Shown in pieces: positions 58,479 through 64,000 of a stretch of 64,000 nt of DNA (position 1 is the first letter of the stretch; each line of letters starts with the position of its first letter). The position numbers and the translations under genes are program-made. The notes beneath the pieces are model-generated. The model had not been told where the DNA came from, ran no database searches, and saw nothing but the letters and a program-made list of their open reading frames with translations. The DNA comes from Erinaceus europaeus (taxonomy: Eukaryota > Chordata > Mammalia > Eulipotyphla > Erinaceidae). The DNA lies in NCBI RefSeq assembly GCF_950295315.1, contig NC_080168.1, positions 67,961,254 to 68,025,253 of the forward strand, written 5' to 3'.

Positions 58479-61200
58479 CCCACCACCAGTTCTCTATATC
58501 TCATCCCCTCCCCTGATACCCTTTCTATTCTTTATCCCTCTGGGAGTATGGACCCAAGGTCATTTTGGGTTGCAGAAGGTGGAAGGTCTGGCTTCTGTGT
58601 TTGCTTCCCCGCTGAACATGGGTGTTGACTGGTCGATCCATACTCCCAACCTGCCTCTCTCGTACCCTAGTAGGGTAGATCTCTGGGGAAGCGGAGATCC
58701 AGGACACACTGATAGGGTCATCTGTCCAGGGAAGTCTGGTAGGGATCCTGCTGGCATCTGGATCCTGGTGGCTGAAAAGAGAGTTAACATACAAAGCCAA
58801 ACAAATTGTTGAACAGTCATGAACCTAAAGGCTGGAATAGTGCAGATAAATGGCTGGGGGGTACTCACTGCAGAGTATTATGTACTTTTGCTTTCAGGTA
58901 TATATTTTTTCCTAGGTTATAGATACATGTGAACATATTCTCTATCTCAGGGGACCTGGTCTATATCTAGGTTTTGGGACTTTGTTAGGAAGTGAACCAC
59001 CTGGAGAGTAATTAGAGAATACTATGAAAGGAACGGTCTCACCTGAGTAATGAAGCTGTGGTTGTCATTCCACACCTGAAGTCTGTGAACACAGTCTGAA
59101 GTGAAGCATGCTGAGGTGACACTCGTTGCATTGATTAGGTTGTGATCGGCGGATGCAATATTCTTTGATATGAATTGAGAGAAGCATGAAGGAAAGTTTG
59201 CCCCACCCTAAGGTTCCAGGACTGGGGGAAATATAGGCTCTATAGTGGAAATGTGAGGTTCCTGCTGTCTTAGGGTTCAAGAAGACAATGGATAGTTATT
59301 GTTATCATCACATTATTTGGTAATTGGGTTAACTTTGAAACATCCCTTTGTTAGGATTCGCTGTACAATAATCAACATCTTGTATATAGCTGTGCCTCTG
59401 TTCTCCCTTGTCTAGGCTTTTGAGAGTCAACATATCAAAGACTCAGCCTATGTATTAAAAAGACTCAGTCTGTGTTTTAAAAACTTTAAGACAATTTTTC
59501 CCCTCTCATATTAGTGATTTATATGACTACCATTTAATAGGAGTGTACATAGACACTGTTCTCACCACCAAAAGACTGTGTCCTCTCCCACCCATCCACC
59601 CCTGACCCCCGGGAAGCTGAATGTCCACCCTCCCCCTCATTACAGGGTTTTACTTTGGTGCCCTACTCTAGATTTAGTCAGATCCTGCTTTTAGTTTCCC
59701 TTTCTGTTCTTCTTTCTCAACTTCTGTTGATGAGTGAAATCATCCCATACTCATCTTTATCTTTCTGACTTAGCTCACTTAAGTCCTTCTAGCTCCATCC
59801 AAGATGGTTCAGAGAAGGTGGGTTCATTGTTCTTAATAGCTGCGTAGTATTCCATTGTGTATATATACCACAGATTTCTCAATAACTAATCTGTTGTTGG
59901 GCACCTGGGCTGCTTCCTGGTTTTAGCTATTACGAATTGTGCTGCTATTAACATAGGTGTACACATATCTTTTTGGTTGGGTGTTATGGAATCCTTGCGG
60001 TGTATATCCAGGAGAGGAAATACTGGGTCATATGGAAGGTCCATGTCTAGCCTTGTGAGAGTTCTCCAGACAGCTCTCCACAGAGGCTGGACCAATTTAC
60101 ATTCCCACCAGCAGTGCAGAAGGGTTCCTCTGTCTCCACAGCCTCTCCAGCATTTGTAGCTGCTGTCCTGTTTGATGTATGCCATACTCACAGGAGTGAG
60201 GCGGTATCGCCATGTTGTCTTTATTTGCATCTCTCTGACAATCAGTGACCTGGAGCAGTTTTTCATATGTTTGCCTTTTGGATCTCCTCTGAAGTGAATG
60301 TTTTGTTCATATCCTCTGCCCATTTTTGGACGGGATCACTTGCTTTTTTGGTGCTAAGTTTGCTGAGCTCTTTGTATATTTTAGTGATTAGTCTCGTCTA
60401 ATGTATGGCATGTGAAGATCTCGCATTCTGTGAGAGGTCTCTTTGTTTTATAGTTTCTTTGGCTGTGCAGAAGCTTCCAGATTCTTTAGCTAGTGGCATA
60501 TAGTTGTTTATAGGTTTGCTTAATTTTTTTGATTTCTGTGGTGTCTGTTGTGCTATCTCCTCTATCATTTACAATTCTATATCTCTGTGTCTTTTAGCCC
60601 ACCCCCCCTTTCTCTAGTGAGTCTAAGGGCTTGACAATTTTTGTGTAATTATTCAAAGAACCAACATTTGGCTTCATTGATCTTTTGTATGGTTCTCTTA
60701 TTTTCCATGCTGTTTATTTCAGCTCTAATTTTTGCCATTTCAGTACCTCTGGATGCTTTAGGGTTCCTTTGCTCTTCTTCTAAGTCTTTAAGGCATGCAG
60801 TATAGTCCTTTACTTGAGCTTTTTCTTGTTCTGTAATGAGTGCTAGTATAGCTATGAGTTTCCCTCTAAGTACTGCTTTAGCTGTGTACCAAATATGTTG
60901 GTAGCCCATGTCTTCATTTTCATTTGTTTCTAGAAACATTTGAATTTCTTGCTTGAGTTCCTCTTTGACCCAGTGGTTACACAGCAGTATGTTGTTGAGT
61001 TTCCAAATTTTGTGATTTTTAGTAATTTTCTGTTTGGTGTTTAGTGTTAGCTTTACTCCACTGTGGTCTGAGAAGATGCTTGGGATGATTTTAGTGCTCT
61101 TGAATTTGTTGATACTGTCTTTGTAGCCTAACACGTGGTCTATCCTGAAGGATGTGCTCTGTGGATTTGAAAAGAATGTGTATTCCAGTTTCTTGGGGTA

Positions 61201-61440
61201 AAGAACTCTGAGCTGGAAGGTGACTCATCCAGTGAGCATCCAGGTTACCAGGTTTGAAACTTCAGCCACCATGAGTGCCTGCAGGGTGGAAGCTTCTAGA
61301 GCAGTGATACTGTCTCCCTTACTTTCTATTTCACTTTATCTGTCACCCTCTATCAAAAAGAAAGAAAACAACAACAAAAAGTGCTGGGAGCAGTGAAGTC
61401 ATGTAGACACCGAGCTCCAGTGATAACCCTGATGGCTGTG
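61201..61440 (+). repeat. SINE, family B, diverged, with 3' module
   Basis: Ends gcagtgaagtcatgtagacaccgagctccagtgataaccctgatggc. Confidence 0.55.
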
Positions 61441-61639
61441 TATTTTAAGTTATGTTTCAAAAGCTTTCAAAGATTTCCATAACATCACAAGACAATTCTG
61501 GGCCTGGAATAGAGCTCAGTGTAGAGAGCATGCTTTGCCCAAAACTGCCTCCAAAACAAACAAACAACCCCCCCCCCAAAAAAAAAGCAAAATAAAAAAG
61601 CAGACTATTCCCTTGTGTCAATCTATTCTTTTTTTACTT

Positions 61640-61740
61640 TTTAGATTTATTTTGCTTTAAGAGAGAAAACCAGAATAAGGGACCAGAGCAATGCTCCTGA
61701 ATATGAGGTGCTGACCCATTTCCCTGACCCCTTGGTCTGC
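61640..61740 (-). repeat. SINE family C remnant
   Basis: gaccagagcaatgctcctgaatatgaggtgctgaccc; decayed. Confidence 0.4.
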
Positions 61741-61813
61741 TTCTTAACAAAGATCCATTTCACATATTGGATAGATAACAAACATTACCATAATGTCAAT
61801 AATGAGTCATCAT

Positions 61814-61927
61814 TCATTTGGCAGATTTAAAGTTTTCTTCCAAAAATGCAGTAATGGCTTCTTCATCTGCTGATTGGAGCAGCTTCTGAATTAGTTGATC
61901 CAGGCACTTCTCCCCACATAAAAAATC
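61814..61927 (-). CDS. MTRF1: MTRF1 terminal coding exon
   Basis: On the minus strand an acceptor (tctttattctag-type, attctag) precedes GAT at 61927. The frame DFLCGEKCLDQLIQKLLQS then DEEAITAFLEEN and FKSAK runs to TGA at 61814-61816, 37 residues. Human MTRF1 ends EFLCGGKGLDQLIQRLLQS, DEEAIAELLDEH, LKSAK, so the match is end to end with no lesion. MTRF1 is a class-I-type release factor acting on the mitochondrial ribosome; this tail follows the catalytic GGQ domain. The remaining exons must lie right of the window, since none is seen from 61927 to 64000. The intact frame argues for the functional gene, unlike the broken first exon at 38288. Confidence 0.85.
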   Translation of the reverse strand, partial: DFLCGEKCLDQLIQKLLQSADEEAITAFLEENFKSAK

Positions 61928-61929
61928 CT

Positions 61930-63070
61930 AGAATAAAAGAGAACTATGACACAAATCCAATTGCTGGGAGTAAAGGAGAAACCAAGAAAAGAGTTAAGTG
62001 TATACTCATTTTGCTTCTTTAAAGACATGAGTTCATATCAAAAAAGGATTGTTATTAATGTAGTTACCCAATATAGCAAATAGTCACTAAAGTGGGACTC
62101 TCAGTGTACTGGCTTTTAATATAAATAGAGCAAGCTCACATTGCTATGAGGAGCACTGGGGACAACGGGGGAGCTCCATGGATGGTAGAGTGGTACTGTG
62201 GTCTCTTTCCTCTTTCTGCTTTTCCCTCTGTGCCCCCAAGTATCAACAGAATAAGAAAATTGACTAGGAGAGGGTTGCTGAGTGGTGAGATCATATAGGT
62301 GAGAGACCCCTAAGCCACACAGAAGTAAGTAAATAGGTGAGTATCCAGAGAATAGGCTAGTAGGCAGCTGGCGGGCAGATATACACTTCACTACAAGCAC
62401 CAAGGGACTCTCTGGCTGGAGGAATGATATTCTTGTGTTTTCCCACTGTTTTTCCTTCTCTATTTACCTCTGTATTTATTCAATCAGGATACAGAGTGGA
62501 AAATAATAGGGTGGGTGGGGTGCTCAGTAGTATTGTACATGTGTAAGGTCCTTGGTTAATTCCTCAGTTCAGCACAATAAATAAATAGATAATGCAAACA
62601 ATATTCTTCATAAGAATGCAGCTGTCTCAGGGAAAAGCCAGCTTATTGGGGACCCTGAGACTTATAATGTCTGATCACTTATGTGATCCATTTCTTTCTT
62701 ACTGGCAGGTATGTAGTAAAAGCAGTTATGTTAGAAACTCTTTGTCATTTTTGTAGTTCTGTTTCCAGCTTCCTCAGTGTTTTGACCACATCAGGGTAAA
62801 CTCAGGGCCCTTTAGGCTAAAAGTAAGCCTGTTTTATTTGATACCCCTGAATTATGCCTACATCCTTGGCATAAGGTTAGAATTTGAAAAGTAAACAGAT
62901 ATTCTGATATAATCACTAAAATGGAGATAACAAGTCTGATATAGAACAGTTTAGAGACAAGTGACATCATTCTATTGTGTATGCCCTTAAGATGTTTATA
63001 GTTGACATAGCTACATGCATACACAGCCAGTATGTCAGGAAAAGAGCTGCCAGTGCAGAATCTATTTTAT
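61930..63070. other. Presumed last intron of MTRF1
   Basis: No coding exon recognised; a decayed family D SINE at 62510-62595. Confidence 0.45.
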
Positions 63071-63071
63071 T

Positions 63072-63375
63072 TTTTTGTCTCCAGGGTTATTGCTGGGCTC
63101 AGTGCCTACACTACGAATCCATTGCTCCTGGAGGCTATTTTTTCCCTTTTGTTGCCCTAGTTGTTTATCATTGTTGTTACTGCTGTCATTGTTGTTGGAT
63201 AGGACAAAGAGAAATGGAGAGAGGAGGGGAAGACAGAGACAGGGAGAGAAAGACAGACACCTGCAGACCTGCTTCACTGCCTGTGAAGTGACCCCCCTGG
63301 AGGTGGGGAGCTGGGGGCTAGAACCAGGATCCTTGCTTGGGTCCTTCTGCTTTGAGCCATGTGCGCTTAAACAGA
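63072..63375 (-). repeat. SINE, family A, long-tailed form
   Basis: Antisense with the ctccagggttattgctgggctcagtgc module at the left and head near 63370. Confidence 0.85.
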
Positions 63376-63464
63376 GCAGAATCTTGTTGTAAGAGGTACA
63401 CCATGTGCTAGACTTTTGAGAATGAAGTCTTAAATTCATTCCCCAGCACTGAATATACAGAACG

Positions 63465-63657
63465 ATGCTGGGCTGTGGTGTACCTGGTTATGCACATATA
63501 TAACTATGTGCAAAGTTTTGGGTTCAAGGTCCTGCTCTACACCTACAAGAGGGACACTTCACAAGCAGTGAAGCAGGTCTTTCTCCCTCTTTCTCAATTT
63601 CTCTTTCTGATTCAATCAAATAGAAAGAAAAAAAGTAAATCTAACAAAACAAAACAA
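63465..63657 (+). repeat. SINE, family B
   Basis: gatgctgggctgtggtgtacctggttatgcac; tail AAACAAAACAA. Confidence 0.7.
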
Positions 63658-63694
63658 TGTGTCTAAATGGCCATGCTAAATTATTGCTAGGCCA

Positions 63695-63987
63695 TTAAAT
63701 TTTTTCAATTTTTTATATCTATTTATTTTCCCTTTTCTTGCCCTTGCTTTTTATTATTGTTGTAGCAATTATTTTCTAATTGATGTTGTCATTGTTAGAT
63801 AGGACAGAGAGAAATGAAGAAAGGAGGGGAAGACAAAGGCGGGGGAGAGAAAGATAGACATCTGTAGAACTGCTTCACCACTAGTGAAGTGACTCCCCTG
63901 CAGGTGGGGAGCTGGGAGTTCAAACCGGGATCGTTACACTGGTCCTTGCGCTTTGCACTAACCCACTGTGCCACCGCTCAACTCCTG
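63695..63987 (-). repeat. SINE, family A
   Basis: Antisense full-length copy, head gccaccgctcaactcc at 63970-63985. Confidence 0.85.
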
Positions 63988-64000
63988 AAACATAAATCTT

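Larger units (their letters stand above)
55205..61200 (-). mobile_element. L1 split by an ERV insertion and internally deleted
   Basis: The 3' terminus lies at 55205-55288, then the ERV (55289-58478), and the L1 resumes at 58479 with the next bases of its UTR (cccaccaccag). C-terminal ORF2 hallmarks ([46 protein letters not shown]) are at 59890-60260. At about 60478 the sequence jumps to the end of the endonuclease region and the linker (DHSGVKL at 61050, NEAKCWFF at 60655), so the reverse-transcriptase domain is missing. 5' end truncated at about 61200. Confidence 0.9.

Noticed and set aside
1..64000. Bacterial or phage features such as CRISPR arrays, operons or insertion sequences
   Set aside because: All repeats are mammalian SINE, L1, ERV or simple repeats, and the coding signals are spliced.

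Overview
This is mammalian, repeat-dense nuclear DNA. The dominant repeats are tRNA-derived SINEs whose head (GTCGGGCGGTGGCGCAGTGGGTTAAG) and tail (CAACAAGGGCAACAAAAGGG then AATAAATA) I recognise as the lineage-specific SINEs of erinaceid hedgehogs. L1 LINEs, an endogenous retrovirus and microsatellites are also present. Most of the window is noncoding. Exons must be read by splice sites and phase, because long ORFs here are nearly all repeat-derived.

The main genic signal is a cluster of diverged ARHGAP20-like genes and pseudogenes. Five copies of one terminal exon are present: A (201-547, +), B (6599-8535, +), C (17834-25310, -), D (28889-29327, -, broken) and E (51927-53009, -, broken). 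Copy C can be read as a near-complete minus-strand gene. Its PH-domain exons resemble ARHGAP20 (LVLGW motif, W-containing C-terminal helix). RA-domain-like exons follow, and then a terminal exon that seems to hold only the start of a very diverged RhoGAP domain.

Copies C and E sit in a direct segmental duplication (15272-19507 and 49358-53587). In the E copy, a second piece (20217-20965) is attached in inverted orientation at 53588-53954, and the 0.7 kb between them, which carries one exon, is missing. A SINE at 20535 is present only in the C copy, so it inserted after the duplication.

A second gene is represented at both ends. 61814-61927 (-) is an intact terminal coding exon of MTRF1 (mitochondrial release factor 1), whose other exons would lie to the right of the window. 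38288-38709 (+) is a damaged copy of the first coding exon of the same gene, in opposite orientation.

Repeat landmarks: a long 5'-truncated L1 (31065-34302); an L1 (55205-61200) lacking its reverse-transcriptase segment and split by a two-LTR betaretrovirus-like ERV (55289-58478) with a tRNA-Lys-type primer site and polypurine tract; a solo LTR-like element (37777-38133); a U6 snRNA pseudogene (44163-44270); and an isolated 1.5 kb GC/CpG-rich block (42096-43640) of unknown nature. Stretches not listed as genes or repeats show no recognisable feature.
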